Shown here: positions 18,403 through 27,589 of the stretch, one piece after another
Layout of the letters: each line of letters opens with the position of its first letter
How positions within the stretch are numbered: the first letter of the stretch is position 1
Assembly: GCA_913031625.1 (NCBI GenBank)
Contig: CAJWGB010000016.1
Location: 1 to 43,885, forward strand
Length of the DNA: 43,885 bases
Direction of reading: 5' to 3'
From: an uncultured Planctomycetaceae bacterium
Lineage (GTDB): Bacteria > Planctomycetota > Planctomycetia > Planctomycetales > Planctomycetaceae
The notes under the pieces: generated by a model
Database searches by the model: none
Seen by the model: only the letters and a program-made list of their open reading frames with translations
Told to the model about the DNA's origin: nothing
Position numbers and translations under genes: made by a program

Positions 18403-20235
18403 ATGACAGCAATCCTGGGAATCTCGGCCTTTTACCATGACTCCGCCGCCGCACTTGTGGTCGACGGAGAAATCGTTGCGGCAGCTCAGGAAGAACGATT
18501 CAGCCGGAAGAAACACGACGATCGATTCCCAACGCATGCGGTGGAGTTTTGTCTGTCTGAAGGAGGGCTGACTCCGGATCAGCTCGACTACGTTGGTTTC
18601 TACGATAAGCCGCTCACGACTTTTGAGCGACTTCTCGAGACGTGGCTGGCATTCGTTCCCGCAGGGTACCGGAGTTTCCGGAAGGGAATTCCAGTCTGGC
18701 TGAAACAGAAACTCCATCTGCCGAAAGAACTGAGACGAGGCCTCGGCGGCGACTACTCGGGCCGGTTTGTCTTTACCGATCATCATGAGTCTCACGCAGC
18801 CAGTGCCTTCTTTCCATCACCGTTTGAAGAGGCCGCCATCCTGACCCTCGACGGTGTGGGAGAATGGTCAACCTCGTGCCTCGGAGTGGGTCGGGACAAC
18901 GCGATCGAACTGATGAAAGAGATTCGCTTCCCTCATTCGCTCGGCCTGCTGTACTCCGCCTTTACCTATTACACCGGATTTCGAGTCAACTCCGGCGAGT
19001 ACAAAGTGATGGGGCTGGCGCCCTACGGAAGCCCCATCTACAAAGACAGACTCCTCGAACACGTCATCGACCTGAAGGAAGACGGCTCGTTCCGAATGGA
19101 TATGAGCTACTTCAATTACTGTCAGGGCCTGACGATGACCTCCGAACGATTCCACCAGCTCTTCGAGGGGCCTCCGCGTGCTCCCGAGTCAGACCTGACT
19201 CAGCGGGAAATGGACCTTGCTGCTTCGGTGCAGGCCGTCAGTGAAGAAATCATGCTGAGGATGGCCCGCTACGCATACGAGAAAACGGGGCAGAAGAACC
19301 TCGTAATGGCTGGCGGTGTGGCACTCAACTGCGTTGGAAATGGACGGATCCTGCGAGAAGGACCGTTCGAGAATGTCTGGATTCAACCGGCGGCAGGCGA
19401 CGCGGGAGGAGCATTGGGGACCGCGCAGTTCATCTGGCATCAACTCCTGAAAAGACCTCGCACTCTCACTGCACCCGACATGCAGCAATCGTCTCAGCTC
19501 GGCCCGTCGTATTCGGGTGATGAGATAGAGCGCGTGCTGGCCTCAGCGGGCGCTAAGTTCGCCGTCGCGGAGGATGACAATCAGCTGTGCGAGCAAGTGG
19601 CGGAGTTGATTGCTGATGAGAATGTTGTCGGCTGGTTCCAGGGACGGATGGAGTTTGGCCCCCGCGCATTGGGCGCCCGCAGCATTCTGGGTGATGCACG
19701 CAGCACAAAAATGCAGTCCGTGATGAATCTGAAGATCAAATTCCGCGAATCGTTTCGCCCGTTCGCTCCCATCGTGCTGCGGGAATTTGTGGACGAATAT
19801 TTTCAGATGCGGAAGGATGAAGACAGTCCGTACATGCTCCTCGTGGCCCCTGTTCAGGAAGGGCGACGTTTGCCAATGGATGAGTCAGTAACCGGAATTG
19901 ATCAGCTGCATTATCAGCGTTCCGACATCCCGGCTGTGACTCACGTGGACTACTCGGCCCGCGTCCAGACAGTCGACGTACAACGTAGTCCCCTGCTGCA
20001 CCGGCTGCTGACACGATTCCACCAGCAAACCGGATGCCCTGTTCTGATCAACACCAGCTTTAATGTACGCAGTGAACCAATTGTGTGTTCGCCCGAAGAC
20101 GCCTATCGATGTTTCATGATGACCGACATGGACGTTCTCGTGCTGGGTCGGCACATCCTTCTGAAACACGAGCAACCGCAGCAGTTGACGGAAGAACAGC
20201 GGCAGGAATTCCTGTCAAACTTTACGCTCGATTGA
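18403..20235 (+). CDS. Carbamoyltransferase (NodU/CmcH family)
   Basis: These enzymes move a carbamoyl group from carbamoyl phosphate, via carbamoyl-AMP, onto a hydroxyl of a secondary metabolite or glycan. From ATG 18403 the protein has 610 residues, the usual length. I prefer this start because family members begin MTAILGISAFYHDSAAA; an in-frame ATG at 18367 would add 12 residues. The ASKHA/Kae1-like N-terminal domain shows FYHDS (about 10-14), the metal/ATP motif HHESH (127-131), LTLDGVGEW (147-155) and later MAGGVALNC. The C-terminal domain has FGPRALGARSILGDAR and LINTSFNVRSEPIV. No biosynthetic cluster surrounds it, so the acceptor is unknown. In planctomycetes such orphans may decorate surface glycans (inference). 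Confidence 0.9.
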   Translation: MTAILGISAFYHDSAAALVVDGEIVAAAQEERFSRKKHDDRFPTHAVEFCLSEGGLTPDQLDYVGFYDKPLTTFERLLETWLAFVPAGYRSFRKGIPVWLKQKLHLPKELRRGLGGDYSGRFVFTDHHESHAASAFFPSPFEEAAILTLDGVGEWSTSCLGVGRDNAIELMKEIRFPHSLGLLYSAFTYYTGFRVNSGEYKVMGLAPYGSPIYKDRLLEHVIDLKEDGSFRMDMSYFNYCQGLTMTSERFHQLFEGPPRAPESDLTQREMDLAASVQAVSEEIMLRMARYAYEKTGQKNLVMAGGVALNCVGNGRILREGPFENVWIQPAAGDAGGALGTAQFIWHQLLKRPRTLTAPDMQQSSQLGPSYSGDEIERVLASAGAKFAVAEDDNQLCEQVAELIADENVVGWFQGRMEFGPRALGARSILGDARSTKMQSVMNLKIKFRESFRPFAPIVLREFVDEYFQMRKDEDSPYMLLVAPVQEGRRLPMDESVTGIDQLHYQRSDIPAVTHVDYSARVQTVDVQRSPLLHRLLTRFHQQTGCPVLINTSFNVRSEPIVCSPEDAYRCFMMTDMDVLVLGRHILLKHEQPQQLTEEQRQEFLSNFTLD

Positions 20236-20526
20236 TTCGAGTGGCTGTTGGGAACCCGTGACACTGCATGGCGTTGCTGTGGCCGCATCGCAACCGACAC
20301 CTCCAGCCGATTTCATGACACGGTCGTGTTCGACACTCAGTTCCGGTCGCGAAGCGACAGCAAGGGCCAGGTATAGTCCGGCAACCCAACGCGTCCGCCA
20401 GTGACAACGTCCTCCCGGCAGCAGCCCAGTCGCTCACACGCCACGATTCCATTAATCAGACTCCATGTCTAACCACTTTGTGGCAAGCGATCCTAATGAT
20501 CTCACCTGTTGTCACCGCAGATTCTC
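20236..20526. other. Intergenic region between convergent genes
   Basis: These 291 bases lie between the 3' ends of the carbamoyltransferase (plus) and the cupin gene (minus). A short CCAC-TTT-GTGG hairpin is present at about 20,473-20,483. No T-rich terminator, RNA gene or believable reading frame was found. Confidence 0.4.
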
Positions 20527-20844
20527 TCACCTCCAGAACACGGCCAGCCAGACCGTCGGCCGATCTGGATCTGTCCAGTCAACTCGGTGCCGCTCGCAAG
20601 CCGGAATCGTCACATGGTCTCCAGCTTCAAGTGTCAGGAGTCTCCCGTCTGCGTACATCAGCCGAGCCGATCCCTCGAGCAGCAACACCCATTCGTGCTC
20701 CTCCTGGTCATACCAGAAGTCCTCCCCACTGGCCTGCCCTGTCGAGACGATCCGCTCAATTCGCATCTCCCCGTGAGTCACCAATACGTCGACCAGTTCC
20801 TCAGGCAAAGAGGCAGGAGGATTGCTCAATAGGTTCTCGCGCAT
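20527..20844 (-). CDS. Small cupin-fold protein
   Basis: This 106-residue single-domain cupin starts at ATG 20844 (MRENLLSN). I prefer it to an upstream in-frame start that would add 38 residues unlike the family. The conserved core reads SGEDFWYDQEEHEWVLLLEG, then a small strand, LTLEAGDHVTIPA and HRVDWTDP. The metal site candidates are His/Glu in EEHEW and His in HRV. Related small cupins are common as stand-alone proteins and their substrates are mostly unknown. It is monocistronic here, with a convergent neighbour downstream. No strong Shine-Dalgarno sequence is seen. The exact reaction, if any, cannot be inferred. Confidence 0.8.
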   Translation of the reverse strand: MRENLLSNPPASLPEELVDVLVTHGEMRIERIVSTGQASGEDFWYDQEEHEWVLLLEGSARLMYADGRLLTLEAGDHVTIPACERHRVDWTDPDRPTVWLAVFWR

Positions 20845-21060
20845 CAGTGTTACGCCTGTTACCGAAGGAACACCCCTAACAAAGCCTGTGACAATAAGAG
20901 TCGGGCGGCTGTCACTATAATCGTCTACCCGGTAGCCACAGGCGCACGTGTCAGACAATCCACTCTCGAATGAATTCTCACGAATTCAGCTACGTTTCGC
21001 GACCGCGGGATCCTGCGGGCCTCAGGTTAAACGAATCTGAACGAAGTTTGTTGCCTGGAT

Positions 21061-21090
21061 AACCACAGAGGGTACGGAGATTCACGGAGG
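21061..21090. repeat. CACAGAG/CACGGAG-type short dispersed motif
   Basis: Here ACCACAGAGG, ACGGAG and TTCACGGAGG follow each other closely. Such CACAGAG...CACGGAG words recur as intergenic repeats in many bacterial genomes. Only this copy is seen in the window, so the assignment rests on recall of the pattern. Confidence 0.3.
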
Positions 21091-21092
21091 CA

Positions 21093-21120
21093 GGCCGGGT
21101 TGAGCAAAGCGAGAGCCGGC
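21093..21120 (-). repeat. Dispersed intergenic element, copy 1
   Basis: Read on the minus strand this starts GCCGGCT, has the core CTCGCTTTGCTC and ends ACCCGGCC. Two other window copies share the core CTCGCTnTGCTC flanked by GCC... and ...CGG(C/T)C. It begins 8 bases beyond the stop codon of the DUF922 gene. The GC-rich ends can pair, giving a short hairpin. Confidence 0.45.
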
Positions 21121-21127
21121 AAATGGG

Positions 21128-21787
21128 TCAGAATCTGCTCTTCGGGGATTCAGGGGTATCCGGTTCATCGTCCGGATCTTCCTTCGGCTTCTCCGGTGGC
21201 TGCCGCAACACTGCCCCCTGAGTCACACCATGCCCCGTTGTACGATCGTAGTCCAGTTCACGACTCCTGTGCTTCTTCAGGATCGCGTTGCAATGATCGC
21301 TCAGCAGCTTTGCCAGTTCATCCGGACTCCTTGCGATCCACCGCTTCGCCTGAACAGTGTTCCGCATCTCTTTGGCGGCATCCAGCCCAAAACGGGAATG
21401 CCCCTCTTCGTGCTTCTTTAATGCTGCCACGTATCGGTCCCACTCATCCAGCATTTCTGTAGATACATCTTTTGGCTTCTTCCAGTTTGGCAAAGTCTGC
21501 AGCGACTTCACCTGAATACTGAATGACTTGAGCAGAGTCGCACTGCCACGCGTCTGCGTGCTGACCGTCCAGACAACTTCCCAGTTCGTGTAGGCGTTGA
21601 ATTTTTTCGGACTGTTCTTCTTCATCGATGCGTTCAACTCAGCCGCATTCACGCCCTCAATCAGGTAGCTCTTGCGCCGCACCGTGTGCTTCACATCTCG
21701 ATCAGCTCCGCGTCGAGCCTGAGCCATGGATTCTGATGGCAACGCGACAGAGACAAGCAACAGACAGATTGAGAATCGAAGAGTCAT
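21128..21787 (-). CDS. Secreted DUF922-family putative zinc protease
   Basis: This is a 219-residue protein from ATG 21787, chosen because the signal peptide begins here (MTLRFSICLLLVSVALPSESMAQ region, cleavage near residue 23) and AGGTG lies upstream. An in-frame start 9 codons earlier would put His/Cys residues before the signal. The body carries the DUF922 domain, including the motif HEEGH (126-130) in KKHEEGHSRFG, which matches the HExxH zinc site the family is named for. A conserved T.W.V.WT strand (YTNWEVVWTV, about 66-75) is also present. The C-terminal 30 residues are charged and Pro-rich. It is probably a periplasmic metalloprotease, with unknown substrate. Its gene ends 67 bases after the prfA stop on the same strand. 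Confidence 0.85.
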   Translation of the reverse strand: MTLRFSICLLLVSVALPSESMAQARRGADRDVKHTVRRKSYLIEGVNAAELNASMKKNSPKKFNAYTNWEVVWTVSTQTRGSATLLKSFSIQVKSLQTLPNWKKPKDVSTEMLDEWDRYVAALKKHEEGHSRFGLDAAKEMRNTVQAKRWIARSPDELAKLLSDHCNAILKKHRSRELDYDRTTGHGVTQGAVLRQPPEKPKEDPDDEPDTPESPKSRF

Positions 21788-21853
21788 GACGCACCTGTGG
21801 TGAGACGTTGGCACCGCATCAATCTTACGGAGCAGTCAAGAGAATGCATCCGC

Positions 21854-22924
21854 TTATTCAGCGTTTCCCTTCAACCGTTCCTGACGGTCAAATTCAAGCA
21901 GCCCATTAATCAGCTCGTTCATGTCGCCCGTAATGATGCGATCCAGCTTGTGAATACTGAGTCCACAGCGATGATCCGTCACACGGTTCTGAGGAAAGTT
22001 GTAGGTCCGAATTCTCTGACTTCGGTCACCCGAGCCGACAAGAGTTCGACGAGCTTCGGCACGCTCGGCATTGGCCTGAGCCTGCTGCAGTTCAAGGACA
22101 CGGCTCTTCAGAACACGAAGTGCTTTCGCTCGGTTCTTGTGCTGGCTCTTTTCATCCTGAATTTTGACCACAATGCCGGTTGGCTTATGAGTCATCCGGA
22201 CGGCACTCTCAGTCTTATTGACTTTCTGTCCACCAGGCCCCTGAGCGCGCATCGTTTCGATTTCGAGATCCTCATTACTGATGTCGATCTCTACGTCCGT
22301 CGCTTCCGGCAGCACGGCGACCGTGGCCGCACTTGTATGCACACGCCCCTGAGTTTCGGTTTCAGGCACACGCTGCACTCGATGACCGCCGCTTTCGAAC
22401 TGCAACTGATGGAATGCCCCTTCACCCGTAACGGAGCAGACGACTTCTTTCACGCCTCCCAGTTCGGTAGCGTTGAATTCGATGAGCTCAACCTTCCAGG
22501 TGTTGACCTCACAGAAGCGCATGTACATGTCGTACAAATCTTTGGCAAACAACGCAGCCTCGTCGCCGCCGGTGCCTGCTCTGATTTCAAGAATCAGAGA
22601 TCCACGAGTGATTGAGTCTCCGGCAGTTGCCAGATCCTCAAGTTCCTCAGCCATTTCAGTTCGACGCGCAACCAGCCCATCGAGCTCTTCTTTAGCGTAG
22701 GCTTTTGCGTCAGCGTCGGTCTCCTCATCAACCATCATCTGCGCCGCTTCGATATCCCCCTCAAGGGAATGAAACTCACGGACAGCTGTGGCGACTTTGG
22801 CGAGCCCTCCCATTTCCTTCTGAATGGCGAGCATCTGATCGACGTTGGTGAGGACTTCAGGATCCTCGAGCTGCTTTTCCAGCTCTTCGTATCGAGCCAG
22901 TTTCTGTTCCAGACTGGGAAACAT
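21854..22924 (-). CDS. prfA: Peptide chain release factor 1
   Basis: RF1 reads UAA and UAG stop codons and triggers peptide release on the ribosome. The 356-residue length is standard. The catalytic GGQ is at 231-233 ([15 protein letters not shown]), and the codon-reading PxT loop appears as PET (187-189) in [17 protein letters not shown]1 would be expected here because RF2 carries SPF in this position. An N-terminal helical domain (about 1-110) and [13 protein letters not shown] (115-127) complete the family layout. It follows rpmE on the minus strand, a neighbourhood seen in several phyla, although a strong terminator stands between them (22,962-22,999). An independent promoter or read-through is therefore needed. 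Confidence 0.97.
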   Translation of the reverse strand: MFPSLEQKLARYEELEKQLEDPEVLTNVDQMLAIQKEMGGLAKVATAVREFHSLEGDIEAAQMMVDEETDADAKAYAKEELDGLVARRTEMAEELEDLATAGDSITRGSLILEIRAGTGGDEAALFAKDLYDMYMRFCEVNTWKVELIEFNATELGGVKEVVCSVTGEGAFHQLQFESGGHRVQRVPETETQGRVHTSAATVAVLPEATDVEIDISNEDLEIETMRAQGPGGQKVNKTESAVRMTHKPTGIVVKIQDEKSQHKNRAKALRVLKSRVLELQQAQANAERAEARRTLVGSGDRSQRIRTYNFPQNRVTDHRCGLSIHKLDRIITGDMNELINGLLEFDRQERLKGNAE

Positions 22925-22961
22925 GTCTTACCTGTTCTGAATTCTGATTGTTCGTTCAAGA

Positions 22962-22999
22962 CAAAAACAAAGGACGCACACAGCATGCTGCGCGCGTCC
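22962..22999 (-). terminator. Strong intrinsic terminator after rpmE
   Basis: On the minus strand GGACGC-GCG-CAG / CTG-TGT-GCGTCC forms a stem of about 12 pairs (two of them G-U) around a CATG loop, followed at once by TTTGTTTTTG. It starts 25 bases after the rpmE stop codon and lies 38 bases before the prfA start. This is a textbook Rho-independent structure. Confidence 0.85.
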
Positions 23000-23024
23000 C
23001 ACGTCAGATTTTCAGATGAGGTTG

Positions 23025-23330
23025 CTAGTTGTCGGCTGACTCAGCGGCCTCTGTTGACTCTGCTTCTTTGGCGTCTTCGTTCTTCTTGCCCCAGTTGTAT
23101 TTCTTCTGGAACTTCTCAACACGACCAGCCGTGTCAACGAACTTCATTTTGCCCGTATAGAACGGGTGCGACGCTGAGCTGATTTCGACTTTGTACAGCG
23201 GGTACTCGTTGCCGTCCTCCCACGTGTCAGTTTCCTTACACTTGATGGTGGACTTCAGCAGGAATCGAGTTCCGTCTGATGTGTCGTGAAAAATGACGTC
23301 CCGGTATTCGGGATGAATTCCCTGTTTCAT
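23025..23330 (-). CDS. rpmE: 50S ribosomal protein L31 (type B-like)
   Basis: This 101-residue L31 starts at ATG 23330 ([16 protein letters not shown]). An in-frame upstream start would add 30 residues unlike any L31. Conserved parts are HP.Y..V.F.D, the central [30 protein letters not shown] and [14 protein letters not shown]. The CxxC zinc pairs of type A L31 are absent (only one Cys, in IKCKET), which marks the zinc-independent type B form. The last 25 residues are a Glu/Ala/Lys-rich acidic extension. It is followed by a strong terminator and then prfA. Confidence 0.95.
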   Translation of the reverse strand: MKQGIHPEYRDVIFHDTSDGTRFLLKSTIKCKETDTWEDGNEYPLYKVEISSASHPFYTGKMKFVDTAGRVEKFQKKYNWGKKNEDAKEAESTEAAESADN

Positions 23331-23838
23331 TGTTCTTTGCTTTCGTGGAGCCACCGGTGTCAAGTACACAGGCTGAGGGCTGCATCGAGGGCCGTGGTCA
23401 GAATTTGATTTCGTCCGCATTCAAAATGGCTCAGCAGTCTACCTGCCCGGCCGAAAATCGAAGTCGCGAAGTTTAAACCTGCAGAAGCAGATCGGCAAGC
23501 AAAATCGGCTTCCTTCACTCAGGACGCCGGGAATCGCCGAAACCAGCGAAAATCAAGGCGAAATGGGCTCTCTAATCCCGGAATCAAGGGCATGAGGGAC
23601 CGCAACTGCCCGCCACGTCAGGCTGATTCTGCCCCCGACTCGAGGTTCCGGAAGGATTGCGTGCTGCAAGGTGTCGTGCACCGAGGGCCCTATGTAAACA
23701 GTGAGCCGGTCGGCAGAGGGATTGATGTACGTCATGAAGCAAAGCTAATCCGGGCAACCAGTGACAACCATGGATGCAATTCCCCTGTCAGCAGGGGATC
23801 TGCTCGCACATTCAACCTCTTCCAATTCGTTGTCGGTC
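23331..23838. other. Long intergenic region upstream of rpmE
   Basis: These 508 bases run from the rpmE start back to the 3' end of the dioxygenase gene. The rpmE promoter must lie in the part next to 23,331. The open frames present (both strands) are overlaps with the dioxygenase antisense or lack any protein-like character. No RNA gene, terminator or repeat was recognised. Confidence 0.4.
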
Positions 23839-24660
23839 CTATCCAGTCGTCTCGTCGTCGTCCTGAACCAGAAACGTCTGAGACTCCGCTGACCCACGCG
23901 CGCCCATCTCGACAATACAGTTGTCGGGCAGCACATCCAGCGGCGTATAGCTCGGATGATGGGACTCAAACCAGGGGTCATTGTGCTTTGTGTTATAACA
24001 ACACAGCAGCCCCCAGCGCGGTTCTTCGCTGGAGTTCGGGTCGGAGGCATGCAGCAGATTACTGTGAAAGTACAGACCATCCCCGGGTTCCATCACACAG
24101 TAGACCTTCTCCAGAATCTTCGCGGCTTCCGCCACACGTTCAGGGTCAGCTCCTGTCTGCTGTCCAAATCGACCATGCTCAATTCGACCAAGACGGTGTG
24201 ATGCCTTCAGAACCTGCATGCAGCCATTCTCCCGCGTACAGGGATCGACGGCGATAAAGATACTGGCCATGTCCGGATAGAGACACCCGTTGTTGTACCA
24301 GTACCCATAGTCCTGATGCCACTCCCATGCACCTCCCACGTGAGGCTCTTTTGCGCTCAATTTAGAGTGGTAGTGATACACTTCGTCATCGAGCAGTTGC
24401 TGCATTCCATAGACAATTCGTTCACTCCGCGCGATACAGCCATAGATATCGTCGCCGGGATGGTTCCACAGGGTCAATCCGGTGCGACGTCCCTGAGTAT
24501 CTTTCACATCCATGGCCGCGTTGCGCATTGTGTCGTCTGACCGCGCTGCCTGCTGCAGCAACGAAGTTTCCTGCTCCGTCAGCAGGCCACTGATGATCAG
24601 GTAGCCATCATGATGAAACTGAGCAACCTGTTCGTTCGTCAGAGGTGTCTTTGAAGTCAT
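23839..24660 (-). CDS. Phytanoyl-CoA dioxygenase (PhyH) family oxygenase
   Basis: This 273-residue Fe(II)/2-oxoglutarate dioxygenase has the PhyH fold. Fe ligands are visible as H115 and D117 in WEWHQDYGYWYNNG and as H204 in FHSNLLHASDPN. The following arginine (R215) is placed to bind 2-oxoglutarate. The N-terminus LTNEQVAQFHHDGYLIISGLL is characteristic of the family. Substrates vary widely (phytanoyl-CoA, ectoine, small metabolites, antibiotics) and cannot be told here. The start codon overlaps the stop of the upstream beta-helix gene by ATGA, so the two are translationally coupled and may serve one pathway. The protein lacks a signal peptide and is cytoplasmic, unlike its partner. Confidence 0.9.
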   Translation of the reverse strand: MTSKTPLTNEQVAQFHHDGYLIISGLLTEQETSLLQQAARSDDTMRNAAMDVKDTQGRRTGLTLWNHPGDDIYGCIARSERIVYGMQQLLDDEVYHYHSKLSAKEPHVGGAWEWHQDYGYWYNNGCLYPDMASIFIAVDPCTRENGCMQVLKASHRLGRIEHGRFGQQTGADPERVAEAAKILEKVYCVMEPGDGLYFHSNLLHASDPNSSEEPRWGLLCCYNTKHNDPWFESHHPSYTPLDVLPDNCIVEMGARGSAESQTFLVQDDDETTG

Positions 24661-25988
24661 GCGGTTCGCAGGTCCTGTATCTGAGTTCTGACACCACTGA
24701 TCTGATTCTCACTCAGCGTCAGCTTGCCAACGTCAGCGCCGATTCGGATACCGGTCCTCTGCATGGCCTTTCGTTCTTCGCGAATTTCATTCCCCGAAAT
24801 CCGGACGTCCTTAGTCTTGCCGGTGATATCGATGGCGACACCATCTTCAGCGCCACTATTGATGATCCGATTGTTTTCGACGACGTTTCGGTTCGCCCAG
24901 AAGTCGAGCCCACGGTGATCATCTCGGAATAGTATGCCCACCTTACCACTGTTCGAAATCTCATTCTTCCGCATCACGTTATCGGTGTCGCAGTGACCAA
25001 TGGAAATACCATAGGACGTGTTGCCATCGATTCTATTCCCTTCTGCCAGCCCAAATTTCACTCCCCAGCACCAGAACAGACCGAGGTTATTGCGGTCGAG
25101 TCGGCAGTTGCGAATAAGCGGGCGTTGAGAACCAGAACCGGGATGTACTCCGAGGTTGCTGTTGTTGTGGCTATAACAGTCTTCCACCACAACGTCGTGG
25201 CAGATCTGAAAACTGATGCCGTCACCGTCGTAGTTTCGGGTCTCCACCTTCTTCATGGTGTATCGATTGCAGTCCTGCAGAAAAATGCAGCCACCATAGT
25301 TGCCGTTGAAATTGGTACAGTTCTTTCGGTTGCCATCCAGAGTAATGTTCTCGATGACGACATCTGAGGTGTGCTCGCTGGTCAGCAGTGGAAAAAGGGA
25401 AGAGCAAGTCGGTTTGCCGGACACCCAGAGGTTTTTTCGCAGCCCGTCATTCAGCTTGAATCTATTGCCGGATCGGGCAACCAGTGTCCGTTTAATGACG
25501 GTTTGACTTCCATCATGTGGATTCTTTGCAAGCAGTGCCACCCCGTCCCCGACCTTGAAGCTTCCGCGCTGCTTCAGAGTAATCTCCTGATCGTACCAGT
25601 CGGAATCATCTGCGAATTCAACCGTCTCGGAAGGAATCCGAGTGATCACCGATTCCGGCCCACTGCCCTGCAGTCGAATCTTTGAAGGCAGCCAGACGGC
25701 ATTCCGCAGAGTATATTTGCCGGGCAGCACTTTGACCGTACCTCCCCCCATCCGAGCCACATAGTCAACGGCCGCCTGCAGGACGCGGTCATCGTGACCA
25801 ACAAGATCGCCATTCTTTGTTCCAACTGTCAGCGTCAGTCGGCTTTCCCAATCAGGCTCAAACCGTTCATCGCCATCTGTGGCTCGTGGCTGTCTCACAG
25901 GAGGTCGACCATCCTGAGCACCTGCTGATCCACCAATCGCTGCCATCGCAGCTGTTGTCGCCAGAAACGTTCGTCGATCAGATTTCAT
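24657..25988 (-). CDS. Tat-exported right-handed beta-helix protein
   Basis: This is a 443-residue protein with a twin-arginine signal (DRRTFLATTAAMAAIGG, residues 4-20). Start ATG 25988 has a strong GGAGG 5 bases upstream. After a Pro/Arg-rich linker comes a pectate-lyase-like parallel beta helix. Residues about 67-110 (LQAAVDYVARMGGGTVKVLPG) are the usual entry segment. About ten repeated coils follow with N-rich turns such as NNSNLG, DRNNLGL, DGNTSYGISIG and NRIINSG. Such proteins degrade or bind polysaccharides, or act as epimerases. No classical pectate lyase catalytic set could be confirmed by eye. Tat export suggests folding, perhaps with metal, before secretion. It is first in a two-gene operon with the PhyH-type oxygenase. 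Confidence 0.88.
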   Translation of the reverse strand: MKSDRRTFLATTAAMAAIGGSAGAQDGRPPVRQPRATDGDERFEPDWESRLTLTVGTKNGDLVGHDDRVLQAAVDYVARMGGGTVKVLPGKYTLRNAVWLPSKIRLQGSGPESVITRIPSETVEFADDSDWYDQEITLKQRGSFKVGDGVALLAKNPHDGSQTVIKRTLVARSGNRFKLNDGLRKNLWVSGKPTCSSLFPLLTSEHTSDVVIENITLDGNRKNCTNFNGNYGGCIFLQDCNRYTMKKVETRNYDGDGISFQICHDVVVEDCYSHNNSNLGVHPGSGSQRPLIRNCRLDRNNLGLFWCWGVKFGLAEGNRIDGNTSYGISIGHCDTDNVMRKNEISNSGKVGILFRDDHRGLDFWANRNVVENNRIINSGAEDGVAIDITGKTKDVRISGNEIREERKAMQRTGIRIGADVGKLTLSENQISGVRTQIQDLRTA

Positions 25989-26156
25989 CGCAGCCTCCGC
26001 AATCCGGACTTCTTGGGAACATCAAGCATGATACTTCGGCGATGCACTGGATTCGATCCGTCGAGTGATTTCCTGGCCTGCGAATTGCATTCTTCAATTT
26101 CACAATCACAGACAGGCTGACTAAGATCGGTGCTTATGACAACCGGAGACACGTCA

Positions 26157-27524
26157 ATGCAATCGATAGTGAAGATTACTGCAGTCCTGCTGCTGGCCGG
26201 CACTACGGTGACCGCTCAGGAATCCGCCTGGAAGGCGGGCGTCGCTGCAGCGGCAATCACTCCTGAGAATCCGATGTGGATGGCAGGTTACGCGGCCCGC
26301 ACCCGACCGTCGGAAGGGTCAGTCCATGACCTGCATGTGAAGGCACTCGCTCTCGAACATCCATCCGGCAGACGCATGGTCTTTCTGACGTCAGACCTGA
26401 TCAGCGTGCCTGGCCCTGTGAGAGCGTACGTCGTGCGGCAGGTGACGGAGAAGCTCGGGCTGCCACCTGAATGTCTCATGATGAACTGTTCGCACACCCA
26501 CTGCGGACCTGAAATCCGAACTTCTCGCTGGTCGCTTGATGGACTGCCTGCTGACAGACTGAAAACAGCCACGGACTACGTGGCATTTCTACAGCAGAAG
26601 ATGGTCTCAGTGATCGAAGCGGCCATCAGCAGGCTACAGCCATCTCGGGTCAGTTATTGCAGAGCACGCTGCGGCTTCGCGATGAATCGCCGGACTCCTT
26701 CGGCAACTGGCTTCAGAAACTTCCCCAACGCGGATGGTCCGGTTGATCATGATGTGCCCGTCCTGAAGATTCAGTCTCCGGACGGCAAAGAGCTGCGAGC
26801 AGTTATGTTCGGCTACGCGTGCCACAACACGACGCTTGGCTTCTATCAGTTCTGTGGAGACTACGCCGGGTTTGCACAACAGTACCTTGAGGAAGCTCAC
26901 CCGGGAGCGACTGCTCTGTTCGTCCTTGGCTGCGGGGGTGACCAGAACCCGTATCCACGTCGTACTCTGGAACTGGCGCAGCAACACGGAAGATCTCTTG
27001 CCAATGCTGTTGAGACAGCGCTCCTCACAACCGATCGACCACTCTCAGGTCCCCTCACAGCCCGAATGAAAACTGCCGAACTGTACTATGTGGCCCCGCC
27101 CACCAAAGAACAGCTGATGCAAAAGGCGGCATCCACAGACAAATACGACCGTCGGCATGCAGAGAGACTGCTGCAACAGCTGGAAGAGACCGGCGGGCTG
27201 ACGATGTCTTACAAGGCCCCCGTGCAGACAGTTCAACTCGGCGACCGCCTCACGATGGTCGCACTACCTGGTGAGACAGTTGTCGATTATTCTCTACGAC
27301 TCAAAGCAGAACTCAGCGACGAGCACAGCAGTTCGGCCATCTGGGTGGCGGGCTACAGCAACAACGTCTTCGCCTACATTCCCAGTCGCCGCGTGCTGCT
27401 TGAGGGCGGCTATGAAGCCGGTGGCGCCATGCGATACATGACAACAGTCCTTCAGCACGGACCGTTTCGAGAAGACGTTGAAGAGATTCTGATAGGTGCG
27501 GTTCACGAATTGATGAGAGATTAA
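26157..27524 (+). CDS. Secreted neutral/alkaline ceramidase-like protein
   Basis: This 455-residue protein starts at ATG 26157, with GGAG about 9 bases upstream. It has a signal peptide (about 1-21, ending TVTAQ). An in-frame start 9 codons earlier would lengthen the n-region without benefit. The body matches the N-terminal catalytic domain of neutral ceramidases: AGVAAAAITP..P.WMAGY near the start, the zinc-type motif SHTHCGP (112-118), and later GYACHNTTLG and LGCGGDQNPYPR. The C-terminal immunoglobulin-like domain of true ceramidases (over 600 residues) is absent. Planctomycetes carry many such short relatives and their substrates are not established, so amide or ester hydrolysis of a lipid or glycan is only likely. 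It is divergent from the beta-helix gene. Confidence 0.88.
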   Translation: MQSIVKITAVLLLAGTTVTAQESAWKAGVAAAAITPENPMWMAGYAARTRPSEGSVHDLHVKALALEHPSGRRMVFLTSDLISVPGPVRAYVVRQVTEKLGLPPECLMMNCSHTHCGPEIRTSRWSLDGLPADRLKTATDYVAFLQQKMVSVIEAAISRLQPSRVSYCRARCGFAMNRRTPSATGFRNFPNADGPVDHDVPVLKIQSPDGKELRAVMFGYACHNTTLGFYQFCGDYAGFAQQYLEEAHPGATALFVLGCGGDQNPYPRRTLELAQQHGRSLANAVETALLTTDRPLSGPLTARMKTAELYYVAPPTKEQLMQKAASTDKYDRRHAERLLQQLEETGGLTMSYKAPVQTVQLGDRLTMVALPGETVVDYSLRLKAELSDEHSSSAIWVAGYSNNVFAYIPSRRVLLEGGYEAGGAMRYMTTVLQHGPFREDVEEILIGAVHELMRD

Positions 27525-27589
27525 GTTCATCACACTTCACTCTCGCCCGGATAAGCTACTCCCGATTACCTTTCAACTGCCTGGTTGCG

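Noticed and set aside
21797-22615. 272-codon plus-strand frame opposite prfA
   Set aside because: It is entirely antisense to a clear release factor gene and shows no recognisable domain or ribosome-binding site.
23592-24257. 221-codon plus-strand frame upstream of rpmE
   Set aside because: Most of it is antisense to the PhyH-type oxygenase, and the rest has no protein-like pattern.
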